Source: Microbacterium croceum
Lineage (GTDB): Bacteria > Actinomycetota > Actinomycetes > Actinomycetales > Microbacteriaceae
DNA length: 64,000 bases
Assembly: GCF_023091245.1 (NCBI RefSeq)
Contig: NZ_JAHWXN010000001.1
Span: 2,874,088-2,938,087 of the forward strand
Reading direction: 5' to 3'
The notes below the pieces were generated by a model. That model was not told the DNA's origin and ran no database searches. It saw only the letters and a program-made list of their open reading frames with translations. Shown here one piece after another: positions 45,008-53,606 of this stretch (position 1 is its first letter; every line of letters starts with the position of its first letter). Position numbers and translations under genes: made by a program.

Positions 45008-47152
45008 ATGCCCACGACTCCCCTCGACCCGTTCCACCTCCCACCCTCGTCGCGCGGCAAGAGCGCGTCCGTCCTCATCGATGCCGACCGCGCGCACTTC
45101 CTGCGCATCGCCCATGCTCTGCAGAGTCAGCGCGAAGAGACCGAGTCCCGCCTCAGCGCCGCCAGACAGACACATGCCGGCACCGGCGGTACCGCCGTCG
45201 ACCGCGATCTGGAGATCCGCAGACTGAGCGGTCGCCTGCGACTGCTCGACAGATTCGGCCTCGACCTCTGCCTGGGTCGGATGACGCCGAGCGACGGCAG
45301 CACCCCGCTCTACATCGGCCGCTCGGGTCTCGCCGCCGATGACGGCTCCCGACTCCTGGTCGACTGGCGCACCCCCGCGGCCGAGCCGTACTTCGCCGCA
45401 ACGATGGCGGACCCGCGCGGTTTCTCCTCGCGGCGCCGGTACCGCTGGAGCGACGGACGCATCACCGACTACTGGGACGAGGCACTCACCCCTGAAGGAC
45501 TCAGCGACACGGATGCCCTCGACGACCAGTCCGCCTTCATCGCCAGCCTGGGCTTCGATCGCTCGGCGCGCATGCGCGACGTGCTGTCGACGATCCAGGC
45601 CGATCAGGATGCGATCATCCGCACACCATCGCGAGGAACTCTGGTCGTCGACGGCGGACCGGGCACAGGCAAGACGGTCGTCGCCCTGCATCGCGCGGCA
45701 CACCTGCTCTACGCCGAACCGCGCCTCACGCACGGCGGGGGTGGAATGCTGCTCGTCGGCCCGAACGCGCACTACCTCTCCTACGTCGAGGACGTGCTGC
45801 CGAGCCTCGGCGAGGACAGCGTCCGACTGAGCACGCTGCGCGACCTCGTGCCGGAGGGGCGAGACGCCGTCGCCGAGAAGGTCCCCCGTGTCGCACACCT
45901 CAAGGCGACGCTCGATCCCGTCGCGATGATCGATGCCGCGGCCGCCGTGCACGAACGACCTCCCCAGCGCGCCCTGCGGCTGGAGTCCCCCTGGGCGGAT
46001 CTGTGGCTCGGCCGCGAGGAATGGGCCGAGGCCTTCTCCGCCGCCGACACCTCCTCCGCTCACAACGACGCGCGCGATGAGGTGTGGGAGGAGCTGCTGG
46101 AGACGCTCTCCGATCAGATCGACGACGACGACGCCCCTCCGCACGCGGTCAGGCGGTGGCTGCGGCAGGATGAGGAGCTCACGGGGACGTTCGTGCGCGC
46201 CTGGCCATTGCTCTCGCCGGCATCGATCGTCCGCCGCTTCTGGAGCGACCCCGACTTCCTCGCACGCTGCGCCCCGTCTCTCACCGCCGAGGAGATCGCC
46301 ATCCTGCAGCGCGAGACGCACGAGGCCTGGACCGTGGCCGACCTCCCCTTCCTCGACGCCGCACGCCGACGGATCGGCGACCCGGAAGCGACACGGGCAG
46401 AACATCGTCGCCAGGCGGTGATCGCCTCGGCCCAGGATCAGATGTCGCACGTCGTCGACCACCTCATCGAGGACGACGACAGCGAGATGAAGGTCATGTC
46501 GATCCTGAAGGGACAGGACGCTCGGAATGTGCTCACCGGCGTCGATACCCCTCCGCTCTCCCCTCCCGACGAGCTCGCGGGCCCGTTCGCACACATCGTG
46601 ATCGACGAGGCCCAGGAGCTGAGCGACGCGGAATGGCGGATGCTGTTGGCGCGCTGCCCCTCGCGGAGCCTGACCATCGTGGGCGATCGCGCGCAGACAC
46701 GGCACGGCTTCACCCAGAGCTGGGCGGAGCGCCTGGAGCGGGTCGGCATCCGCGAGGTGCGGGTCGCGCATCTGGGAGTGAACTACCGGACCCCGGTGGA
46801 GGTCATGACCGTGGCCGCACCCGTGATCCGGGCGGCGATCCCCGACGCGAACGTGCCCCGATCGGTGCGGGAGAGCGGCATCCCGGTGCGGGAGGCGACG
46901 ACGACGGGGCTCGAGGGAATCCTCGACGACTGGCTCGCCACGCACGCGCAGGGCATCGCCTGCGTGATCGGCGCCCCCTCGTTCACCCCCACGGCGCGTG
47001 TACGCGCACTGACGCCCGAGGGGGCGAAGGGACTCGAATTCGACCTCGTGATACTCGTGGATCCCGAGCAGTTCGGCGACGGCGTCACCGGTGCCGTCGA
47101 CCGCTACGTGGCGATGACCCGCGCCACGCAGGAGCTCGTCATCCTCCACTGA
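45008..47152 (+). CDS. helR: HelR, HelD-family RNA polymerase-associated helicase-like protein
   Basis: UvrD/Rep-like SF1 protein of 714 residues in the HelD family. The N-terminal coiled-coil arm (about 22-95) would enter the RNA polymerase secondary channel. Walker A is G-G-P-G-T-G-K-T (216-223), Walker B is V-I-D-E-A-Q-E-L-S (about 520-528), and the C-terminal motif V-A-M-T-R-A-T-Q-E-L is near the end. HelR proteins release rifamycin-stalled polymerase and give tolerance. The RAE directly upstream identifies this as HelR rather than a housekeeping HelD. ATG 45008 has AAGGAG six bases upstream. Confidence 0.92.
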   Translation: MPTTPLDPFHLPPSSRGKSASVLIDADRAHFLRIAHALQSQREETESRLSAARQTHAGTGGTAVDRDLEIRRLSGRLRLLDRFGLDLCLGRMTPSDGSTPLYIGRSGLAADDGSRLLVDWRTPAAEPYFAATMADPRGFSSRRRYRWSDGRITDYWDEALTPEGLSDTDALDDQSAFIASLGFDRSARMRDVLSTIQADQDAIIRTPSRGTLVVDGGPGTGKTVVALHRAAHLLYAEPRLTHGGGGMLLVGPNAHYLSYVEDVLPSLGEDSVRLSTLRDLVPEGRDAVAEKVPRVAHLKATLDPVAMIDAAAAVHERPPQRALRLESPWADLWLGREEWAEAFSAADTSSAHNDARDEVWEELLETLSDQIDDDDAPPHAVRRWLRQDEELTGTFVRAWPLLSPASIVRRFWSDPDFLARCAPSLTAEEIAILQRETHEAWTVADLPFLDAARRRIGDPEATRAEHRRQAVIASAQDQMSHVVDHLIEDDDSEMKVMSILKGQDARNVLTGVDTPPLSPPDELAGPFAHIVIDEAQELSDAEWRMLLARCPSRSLTIVGDRAQTRHGFTQSWAERLERVGIREVRVAHLGVNYRTPVEVMTVAAPVIRAAIPDANVPRSVRESGIPVREATTTGLEGILDDWLATHAQGIACVIGAPSFTPTARVRALTPEGAKGLEFDLVILVDPEQFGDGVTGAVDRYVAMTRATQELVILH

Positions 47153-47158
47153 GACGGC

Positions 47159-47755
47159 TCAGGCCGTGCGCGCGGCGAGCCCCAGCTGGGCGAGAGCGGC
47201 ACGCGCGTGGCGCCTCGCTGTGGCGTCGGAGGGCGCCGGGGCGAGCCCGAGCAGTCGCTGACGATGCGGCTCTCCGAGAAGCAGTGCGAACAGCGCCGAG
47301 GCCATGGCATCGTGGCCCTCCGGTATCCGCTCTCGGAGGGCGGAGATGTACGCGCGCGGGCCTTCGTCGTAGAAGCGTCGGGCGAGCTCGGGGAAAGCCT
47401 CCGCCTCGATGATCATCAGTCGGTGCAGGGCGATCGCCTCATCGGAGTGCAGGGCTCGCACCATCATGACGGCCAGCTCCTCCAGGCTGCCATCGGCGCC
47501 GCCGCGGTGCACCGTGCGGTCGCGCAGCCGCTCGACACTCGCCAGGAAGATCTCGGTGCGATCACCGAAGTACGCGTAGATCGTGCGCTTGGTCACATGC
47601 GCCTCACCGGCGATGTCGTCGAGCGTCACCTGATGGAACCCGCGCGCAGCGAACAGTTGCACCGCGACATCGAGGATGTCGTCTCTCCGCTGCGTCCGCT
47701 CCGCCTCGGTCGGCCTCCCCCGCTTCCGTGGTGTCTGCGCGCGCTCCGCCGCCAT
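47159..47755 (-). CDS. TetR-family regulator of the adjacent oxoacid dehydrogenase operon
   Basis: A 198-residue TetR-family repressor. The N-terminal HTH spans about 18-64 (I-L-D-V-A-V-Q-L-F-A-A-R-G-F, then T-L-D-D-I-A-G-E-A-H-V-T-K-R-T-I-Y-A-Y-F). The C-terminal ligand domain is AefR-like. It is divergent from the E1 alpha gene, with a 25-bp palindrome overlapping the opposing promoters, so it likely represses both itself and the operon. The inducer is unknown. Confidence 0.9.
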   Translation of the reverse strand: MAAERAQTPRKRGRPTEAERTQRRDDILDVAVQLFAARGFHQVTLDDIAGEAHVTKRTIYAYFGDRTEIFLASVERLRDRTVHRGGADGSLEELAVMMVRALHSDEAIALHRLMIIEAEAFPELARRFYDEGPRAYISALRERIPEGHDAMASALFALLLGEPHRQRLLGLAPAPSDATARRHARAALAQLGLAARTA

Positions 47756-47794
47756 GTTGCCCCCTCGTGGATCGCTTTCGTTTCCCCCATCCTA

Positions 47795-47819
47795 TAATGA
47801 GACGCGAGTCGTATCATTA
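47795..47819. promoter_or_regulatory. Operator palindrome between tetR and pdhA
   Basis: TAATGAGACG - CGAGT - CGTATCATTA is a dyad with one mismatched pair in ten. It overlaps TATAAT (47793-47798, plus-strand -10) and a TAGGAT-like -10 on the minus strand. Spacing and form fit a TetR operator controlling both divergent genes. Confidence 0.7.
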
Positions 47820-47895
47820 ATGCTGCGCCGCGAACCGGTGCGGCAGCGCCCGCCCACCCTGCGGTGCGCAGATCCATCGGACGAGAGGAACCCGC

Positions 47896-48993
47896 ATGTC
47901 CGCGAAAGCCCGAGCTCCCCGCACCTCCACGCGCGCCCCGTCGGAGTCGCTCTCTGACGGACTGTCGCGGGAGTTCTACCAGCGGATGGTGATGATCCGC
48001 AGATTCGAGGAACGTGCCGCCCGCGCATACGCCGAGGCGAAGGTGGGCGGCTACTGCCACCTGAATCTCGGCGAGGAGGCGACGGTGGTCGGAGTCATGG
48101 GGGCACTGGACGAGAACGACTACGTCTACACGAACTATCGGGAGCATGGCTATGCACTCGCTCGCGGCATCGCGCCCGAGCGCATCATGGCCGAGCTCTA
48201 CGGCCGCACCGATGGGGTCTCCAAGGGCTGGGGCGGGTCGATGCACATGTTCGACGTCGCCAGCCGGTTCATGGGCGGCTACGGCATCGTCGGCGGTCAG
48301 GTACCGCTGGCGACCGGCACCGCGCTGGCGATCGACTACCGCGGCGGCACCGAGGCCGTCGTCTGCGTGATGGGCGACGGCACGACGAACATCGGCGCCT
48401 TTCACGAATCCCTCAACATCGCGGCGCTCTGGGGTCTGCCGATCGTCTACGTGGTGAACAACAACGGACTGGGCATGGGCACCACCGTCGAGCAGTCCTC
48501 CGCCGAACCGGAGCTGTACCGGCGGGCGGCGTCGTACCGGATGCCATCGGCGCGCGTCGACGGCAACGATCCGGCAGCGGTGCACGCGGCGATGCGGATC
48601 GCGCTCTCCCGCGCTCGCGCCGGCACCCCGTATCTCCTGGAGACGATGACCGGTCGCCTGAAGGGCCACTCGGTCGTGGACCCCGCCCGCTACCGCAGCG
48701 CAGACGACACCGCGCGTGTGCGCGCCGGCGACCCGGTCGCCGCCTTCGCCGCACGCCTCCTCGAGCGCGGCGTGCTGACGGAGGGCAGGATCGCCGAGAT
48801 CGACGCGGAGGAGACCGCTCGCGCCACCGCGGCCGCGGCGTTCGCCGAGGCGAGTCCGCATCCCGATGTGTCGACGCTGTTCGACTTCACGTACGCCACG
48901 ACCGTGGCGAACGACTCCCGCCGCCTTCCCGGAGAAGCCTTGTTCCCTGCCGCACCCCGTCCGACCATCGCCCTCACGGAGGTGCCGGCATGA
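47896..48993 (+). CDS. pdhA: 2-oxoacid (pyruvate/acetoin-type) dehydrogenase E1 alpha
   Basis: Thiamine-diphosphate-dependent E1 alpha of 365 residues. It has the ThDP motif G-D-G-T-T-N-I-G-A-F-H-E-S-L-N (about 159-173, ending in N-x-A), the G-G-S-M-H-M-F region and the R-x-R-loop part K-G-H-S-V-V-D-P-A-R-Y. It forms a heterotetramer with the E1 beta encoded immediately downstream (4-bp overlap). The split alpha/beta type is shared by pyruvate, branched-chain and acetoin dehydrogenases; H-S-x-x-D points to a pyruvate or acetoin substrate. ATG 47896 has AGAGGA upstream. Confidence 0.9.
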   Translation: MSAKARAPRTSTRAPSESLSDGLSREFYQRMVMIRRFEERAARAYAEAKVGGYCHLNLGEEATVVGVMGALDENDYVYTNYREHGYALARGIAPERIMAELYGRTDGVSKGWGGSMHMFDVASRFMGGYGIVGGQVPLATGTALAIDYRGGTEAVVCVMGDGTTNIGAFHESLNIAALWGLPIVYVVNNNGLGMGTTVEQSSAEPELYRRAASYRMPSARVDGNDPAAVHAAMRIALSRARAGTPYLLETMTGRLKGHSVVDPARYRSADDTARVRAGDPVAAFAARLLERGVLTEGRIAEIDAEETARATAAAAFAEASPHPDVSTLFDFTYATTVANDSRRLPGEALFPAAPRPTIALTEVPA

Positions 48994-49982
48994 CCGTCAT
49001 CAGCTATCGCCAGGCCCTTCATGATGCCCTGCGGGAGGAGATGCTCCGGGACCCGGACGTGTTCGTGATCGGCGAGGAGATCGGCCTGTTCGAAGGGTCC
49101 TACAAGATCACCGCCGGCATGCTCGAGGAGTTCGGCCCGAAGCGGGTGCGCGACACCCCGATCGCCGAAGAGGGCTTCACGGGTGCCGCCATCGGGGCGG
49201 CGATGGTCGGTCTGCGACCGGTCGTGGAGATCATGACGATCAACTTCTCGCTGCTGGCGCTGGATCAGATCGTCAACCACGCGGCGAAGATCTACGGCAT
49301 GTTCGGCGGACAGGCCAGGGTTCCGCTGGTCATCCGCACTCCCGGCGGCGGCGGACAGCAGCTCGGCGCGACCCATTCGCAGAACGTCGAGCTCTACTAC
49401 GCGTTCGTTCCGGGGATGAAGGTCGTGGCGCCGTCCACACCCGCGGATGCCAAGGCACTGATGCTGGCCGCGATCCGCGATGACGACCCGGTGCTGGTGC
49501 TCGAGAACCTCGCCCTGTACAACACCACCGGAGAGGTGCCGGACGATGTCGAGCCTGCCGAGATCGGCAAGGCGGTGGTCGCGCGCCCCGGACGTGACAT
49601 CACCGTGGTCGCATACTCGCGCATGGCGATGGTCGCCCGGGAGGCCGCAGAGCGTCTGGCTGGTGACGGCATCGACGTCGAGGTGATCGATCTGCGCAGC
49701 CTGCGCCCGCTCGATCGTGAGACCATCATCGACTCGGTGCGCAGGACGAACTGCGCCGTGGTGCTGGAGGACGACTGGTTGACGTACGGAATCGGCGCGG
49801 AGATCGCCGCGACCATCTCGGACGGGGCGTTCGACTGGCTCGATGCCCCTGTGCGCCGTGTCGCGATGGCAGAGGTTCCGATGCCGTACGCGAAGCCGCT
49901 CGAGACAGCGGCCCTTCCCTCCGTGGACGACGCCATCACGGCGATCCGCGACACTCTCGACGCCGTCGCCCGACGAGCCTGA
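48990..49982 (+). CDS. pdhB: 2-oxoacid dehydrogenase E1 beta
   Basis: E1 beta subunit of 330 residues with the transketolase pyrimidine domain (G-E-E-I-G-L-F-E-G-S-Y-K, I-A-E-E-G-F-T-G-A-A-I-G) and C-terminal domain (V-E-V-I-D-L-R-S-L-R-P-L-D). The conserved Glu in D-T-P-I-A-E contacts ThDP. It overlaps the E1 alpha stop by 4 bp (ATGA) and is followed 9 bp later by the E2 gene, so all three are one operon. Confidence 0.93.
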   Translation: MTVISYRQALHDALREEMLRDPDVFVIGEEIGLFEGSYKITAGMLEEFGPKRVRDTPIAEEGFTGAAIGAAMVGLRPVVEIMTINFSLLALDQIVNHAAKIYGMFGGQARVPLVIRTPGGGGQQLGATHSQNVELYYAFVPGMKVVAPSTPADAKALMLAAIRDDDPVLVLENLALYNTTGEVPDDVEPAEIGKAVVARPGRDITVVAYSRMAMVAREAAERLAGDGIDVEVIDLRSLRPLDRETIIDSVRRTNCAVVLEDDWLTYGIGAEIAATISDGAFDWLDAPVRRVAMAEVPMPYAKPLETAALPSVDDAITAIRDTLDAVARRA

Positions 49983-49991
49983 AAGGTCATC

Positions 49992-51221
49992 ATGATCGAC
50001 ATCCTCATGCCACGCCTCTCCGACACCATGACCGAGGGCGCCATCGCCGCCTGGCACAAGAAGCCGGGAGACGCCGTCTCGCCCGGCGAGGTGCTGGTCG
50101 AGATCGAGACCGACAAGGCGCTCATGGAGCAGGAGGCCTACGACGCCGGAGTGCTCGTCGAGATCCTCGTCGCCGAAGGCGAGAACGTCGCCATCGGCAC
50201 GCCGATCGCCCGACTGGACGACGGTCGCGGAGAGGTCGCGCCGCCCCCTCGCGCAACGGACGCGGCTCCCGCGTCTGCCGCCGCGCCCACGCCGGCCCCC
50301 GCCCCCGCGCTCACGCCTGCCCCCGCGCCCACGCCCCTCGACGCCGAACGCCGCGCGGCGACCCCGCTGGTGCGACGGCTCGCCCGCGAGCGGGGGCTCG
50401 ACCTCTCCGAGGTTTCCGGCACGGGTCCGGGTGGCCGCATCGTGCGCGCCGATCTGGACGCCGCGCGCGCCGCCGGCGCCGGGGAGCGCACCGCTGACCC
50501 ATCCGCCACACCGCCAGACCCGCGGGAATCCGTGGTCGTGCCGTTCGATGCGGTGCGGCAGGCCATCGCATCACGGCTGACGACGAGCGCGACGACTGTC
50601 CCGAGCTTCACCGCCACGGCATCCGCCGACGTCGGAGACCTCCTGTCGTTGCGGGCGCAGATCAACGACGCCGGCGCCGAGGCGGGTGCGAAGGTCAGCG
50701 TCAACGATCTGATCGTGCGCGCCGCCGCCCTCGCTCTGCGGCAGCATCCCGAGATCAACGCGTCCTACTCGCCGGAGGGGCGAGGACAGACACTCCTGCA
50801 CTCGCGCATCCACGTCGGAATCGCGGTCGCCTCGCCTGCCGGCCTCGTCGTGCCCGTCCTGCGCGACGCCGATCGCGCAGCAGTGTCTACTGTGGCCGCC
50901 ATGACCCGAGAGCTCATCGCCAAGGCGGCCGATCGCACGCTGACGACCGCTGAGATGAGCGAGGGAACGTTCACCATCAGCAACCTCGGCATGTTCGGCA
51001 TCGAGCATTTCACCGCGATCATCAACCCGCCACAAGGCGCGATCCTCGCCGTCGGCGGCATCCGCGACGAACTCGCGCTGATCGACGGCGACGTCTCGAC
51101 CCGGAAGCGCATGCGCGTCACGCTCACCGCGGATCACCGCATCATCGATGGCGCGGCCGCAGCCCGTTTCCTCTCGACGCTGGTCGCGCTGCTGGAGCAT
51201 CCGATGCGGATCGTGGCCTGA
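49992..51221 (+). CDS. pdhC: Dihydrolipoamide acyltransferase E2
   Basis: Core subunit of 409 residues. A single lipoyl domain (1-75) carries the lipoylated Lys42 in E-T-D-K-A. An Ala/Pro linker (about 80-112) is followed by the peripheral subunit-binding domain (P-L-V-R-R-L-A-R-E-R-G, about 118-150). The catalytic acyltransferase domain has A-D-H-R-I-I-D-G (catalytic His). It ends the operon; no E3 is adjacent, so LpdA at 33.4 kb is a candidate partner. A weak dyad (CATCGTG/CACGATG, 51234-51262) follows and may stop transcription. Confidence 0.93.
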   Translation: MIDILMPRLSDTMTEGAIAAWHKKPGDAVSPGEVLVEIETDKALMEQEAYDAGVLVEILVAEGENVAIGTPIARLDDGRGEVAPPPRATDAAPASAAAPTPAPAPALTPAPAPTPLDAERRAATPLVRRLARERGLDLSEVSGTGPGGRIVRADLDAARAAGAGERTADPSATPPDPRESVVVPFDAVRQAIASRLTTSATTVPSFTATASADVGDLLSLRAQINDAGAEAGAKVSVNDLIVRAAALALRQHPEINASYSPEGRGQTLLHSRIHVGIAVASPAGLVVPVLRDADRAAVSTVAAMTRELIAKAADRTLTTAEMSEGTFTISNLGMFGIEHFTAIINPPQGAILAVGGIRDELALIDGDVSTRKRMRVTLTADHRIIDGAAAARFLSTLVALLEHPMRIVA

Positions 51222-51481
51222 CCGCGTCGCCCGCATCGTGTCCCGTGGCACGGTGCACGATGTGGGAGCTCGGGCGCGCGGCTGACGATGGGAGGACACG
51301 GCTCCCCCACCGCTGAAAGGACAAGACCTCTCCGCCTCGAACCAGGTGGCGCAGGTAACGGTTGACCTGTCAGTTTCCCGTCGTGCCGTCGCTCCCTGCG
51401 CCGTACTGATAGACCTGCCATTAGGCGCGGAAGTGTTGACCGCAGTTGATGACGATGCCCCTCCCTATCGGAAGGATCGTC

Positions 51482-52657
51482 ATGTCCTCTCTCGGCGGAC
51501 GCACCCCAGTCGTCGCTGCCACTGTTCTCGCGGCGCTCATCCTGCTCTCCTCCGCGTCGTCGGCGAACGCCGCCACGACCATCGACGGCCCGATCGACCT
51601 CGGAACAGCGACCCCCTTCGCCGTTCTCGGCGCCTCGGCCGTGACCAACACCGGTCCATCGGTACTCAACGGCGATGTCGGCCTCAGCCCCGAGACATCG
51701 GTCACCGGCTTCCCGCCTGCTGTCGTGAATGGAACACTGCACCAGACCGACGCGGTCGCCGCCGAGGCGCAGGCCGACCTCACCACCGCGTACAACGTGG
51801 CCGCGGGGCTCACCCCGCTCCAGTCGGGGCTCGGCGACCTGACCGGCGCGTCGCTGACTCCTGGCGTGTACTCGGGCGGCGAACTGGCTCTGACCGGCGC
51901 TCTGACGTTGTCCGGTACCGCGGAATCCGTCTGGATCTTCCAGGCCGCCTCCACCCTGACCATCGGTTCGGGCGCGATCATCACTCTCGTCGACGGCGCC
52001 AGCGCCTGCAACGTCTTCTGGCAGGTCGGCAGCTCCGCGACGATCAGAACCGGTGCGCAGTTCGTCGGCACGGTGATGGCAGATGTCTCGGTCACCGCGC
52101 AGACGGCGGCGACGGTGACCGGTCGCCTGCTCGCTCGCACGGGTGCCGTGACTCTCGATACCAACACGATCACCGCGCCGACCGGCTGTACGACCGAACC
52201 GGGTACCGTGCGGACGAGCCCCACGGTCACATCCGCCGCGCCGCCGAGCGGCGTGGTCGGCACCGACTACTCGCACACGATCACCGCATCGGGCACGCCG
52301 TCGTCGACGTACACCGTCGGTTCCGGATCGCTGCCCCCTGGCCTGACGCTGAACGAGACCACCGGTGTGATCAGCGGCCAGCCGACGGCGCCCGGGACGT
52401 ACACGGTCACGATCGTCGCTACCAATGGCACGCAACCCGATGCCACGGTCGCGTATGAGATCGCGGTCGCCCCGGCGGCGATCTCGGAAGTCCCCGCGGT
52501 TCCCGCACCAGAGTCGGGAGAAGCAGGCTCCGGCGATCAGCTGGCCGAGAGCGGCGTCGAGCCGGGCGCGACGCCCCTCGTCGCATTCCTCGCGCTCGTC
52601 GCAGGCGGGCTCATGATCGCGACGTCGCGGGCTCGTCGCTCGCCGTCGGCTGCCTGA
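51482..52657 (+). CDS. Secreted DUF3494 ice-binding-like protein with cell-wall sorting signal
   Basis: Exported protein of 391 residues. Signal peptide (about 1-30), a DUF3494 beta-solenoid domain (about 32-225; A-V-L-G-A-S-A-V-T-N-T-G-P-S-V-L-N-G-D-V-G motif and S-V-W-I-F-Q), a He_PIG-type Ig-like domain (about 235-320; G-x-L-P-P-G-L-T-L-N), then an acidic spacer, L-A-E-S-G, a membrane segment and R-A-R-R. The last elements form a sortase-type signal close to the actinobacterial L-A-x-T-G form. DUF3494 proteins include ice-binding proteins and adhesins. ATG 51482 has AAGGA six bases upstream. The 3' end overlaps the converging exporter gene by 47 bp. Confidence 0.88.
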   Translation: MSSLGGRTPVVAATVLAALILLSSASSANAATTIDGPIDLGTATPFAVLGASAVTNTGPSVLNGDVGLSPETSVTGFPPAVVNGTLHQTDAVAAEAQADLTTAYNVAAGLTPLQSGLGDLTGASLTPGVYSGGELALTGALTLSGTAESVWIFQAASTLTIGSGAIITLVDGASACNVFWQVGSSATIRTGAQFVGTVMADVSVTAQTAATVTGRLLARTGAVTLDTNTITAPTGCTTEPGTVRTSPTVTSAAPPSGVVGTDYSHTITASGTPSSTYTVGSGSLPPGLTLNETTGVISGQPTAPGTYTVTIVATNGTQPDATVAYEIAVAPAAISEVPAVPAPESGEAGSGDQLAESGVEPGATPLVAFLALVAGGLMIATSRARRSPSAA

Positions 52658-53573
52658 GAACAGGCGCGTCACCGGGGCGTGAGGCGCGCGACTCACTCAC
52701 CAGCACCACGCCCACCCCGGCGCCGCACAGCACGAATCCGGCGAGCGTCACCGCCGTGAGCTGCTCGCCGAGCAGCAGCGCTCCCGCCGCAGCCGTGGCG
52801 GGAGCGACCAGGAACAACAGTGCGTTGAGCGCGGTGATCCCGACACGGCGCAGCAGCCACCAGTAGAGGCCGTACGCGGCGAGAGTCGGGAAAGCTGCGG
52901 AGAAGGTCGCCGCGACCCAGAACGACACGGATGCCGACGGCACGAGCGCTCCCGCGAACGCGGCGATCATCAGGAGTGCCGCGGCGGTCACGGTCACGTG
53001 GATCGTGAGCGTCAGGAGCACTCCGGTGTGCACCGAGGAACGCCTCTGCAGGAAGGTGCCCACGATCAGGCACGCCATCGCGAGCGCCGGGAGCAGATAT
53101 GCCGCAGGAGGAGCGGCGGAACCGCCGAGTTGCGATCGCACCACCAGGAGGACGCCGATCGCGCCGAGCAGCAACCCCGCCCACTGCGCCGCACGCACTC
53201 GGAGACCCAGCAGCGGCCCGACGAGCATCGCGACCACCAGGGGCTGCACGGCGTCGATCAGTGCCGTCGTGCCGGTGGCGACGCCGGCCGCGACGGCCGC
53301 ATACACGGCGGCACAGTAACCGAACTGTGCGAAGACGCCGATCAGAGCCTGACGGCGCATGTCGACACGGGGCACGCCTCGCGCCGCACCCGTGGCGAGC
53401 ACGATGACGATCAGCACCACCGCGAGCGGGACGAACCGCCACACGAGCAGGGTCAGCGGGGAGGCATCGGCGGCGAGGGCCGGCACGACGAAGCCGGAGC
53501 TCCAGGCCGCGACGAAGGCTGCCGAGGCGAGGATGGTGATTCCGAGCCGAAGTACACCGATCTGTTTACTCAT
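52611..53573 (-). CDS. EamA-family (DMT) exporter
   Basis: A 320-residue protein with ten predicted membrane segments in two EamA halves. The first half has W-S-S-G-F-V-V-P and R-F-V-P-L-A; the second has the G-L-Y-W-W-L-L-R-R-V-G-I and G-A-L-L-L-G-E-Q-L-T-A motif. Such carriers export amino acids, nucleosides or other metabolites, and the substrate cannot be read here. It is divergent from a TetR regulator whose palindrome covers both promoters, so it is the probable target. TATAGT ends a few bases from its ATG, suggesting a leaderless mRNA. Confidence 0.92.
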   Translation of the reverse strand: MSKQIGVLRLGITILASAAFVAAWSSGFVVPALAADASPLTLLVWRFVPLAVVLIVIVLATGAARGVPRVDMRRQALIGVFAQFGYCAAVYAAVAAGVATGTTALIDAVQPLVVAMLVGPLLGLRVRAAQWAGLLLGAIGVLLVVRSQLGGSAAPPAAYLLPALAMACLIVGTFLQRRSSVHTGVLLTLTIHVTVTAAALLMIAAFAGALVPSASVSFWVAATFSAAFPTLAAYGLYWWLLRRVGITALNALLFLVAPATAAAGALLLGEQLTAVTLAGFVLCGAGVGVVLVSESRASRPGDAPVLRQPTASDEPATSRS

Positions 53574-53576
53574 TGA

Positions 53577-53604
53577 GTCGACTATACAGGTTGGTATACT
53601 CGAC
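53577..53604. promoter_or_regulatory. Shared operator between eamA-type gene and tetR
   Basis: GTCGACTATAC - AGGTTG - GTATACTCGAC is an inverted repeat with one mismatched pair in eleven, filling the 33-bp gap between divergent start codons. TATACT (plus) and TATAGT (minus) inside it are the likely -10 elements, each about seven bases from an ATG. Binding by the TetR protein would block both. Confidence 0.75.
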
Positions 53605-53606
53605 CC

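Noticed and set aside
48690..50057. Open frame opposite the E1 genes
   Set aside because: Mirror frame of E1 alpha, E1 beta and E2; no domain seen.
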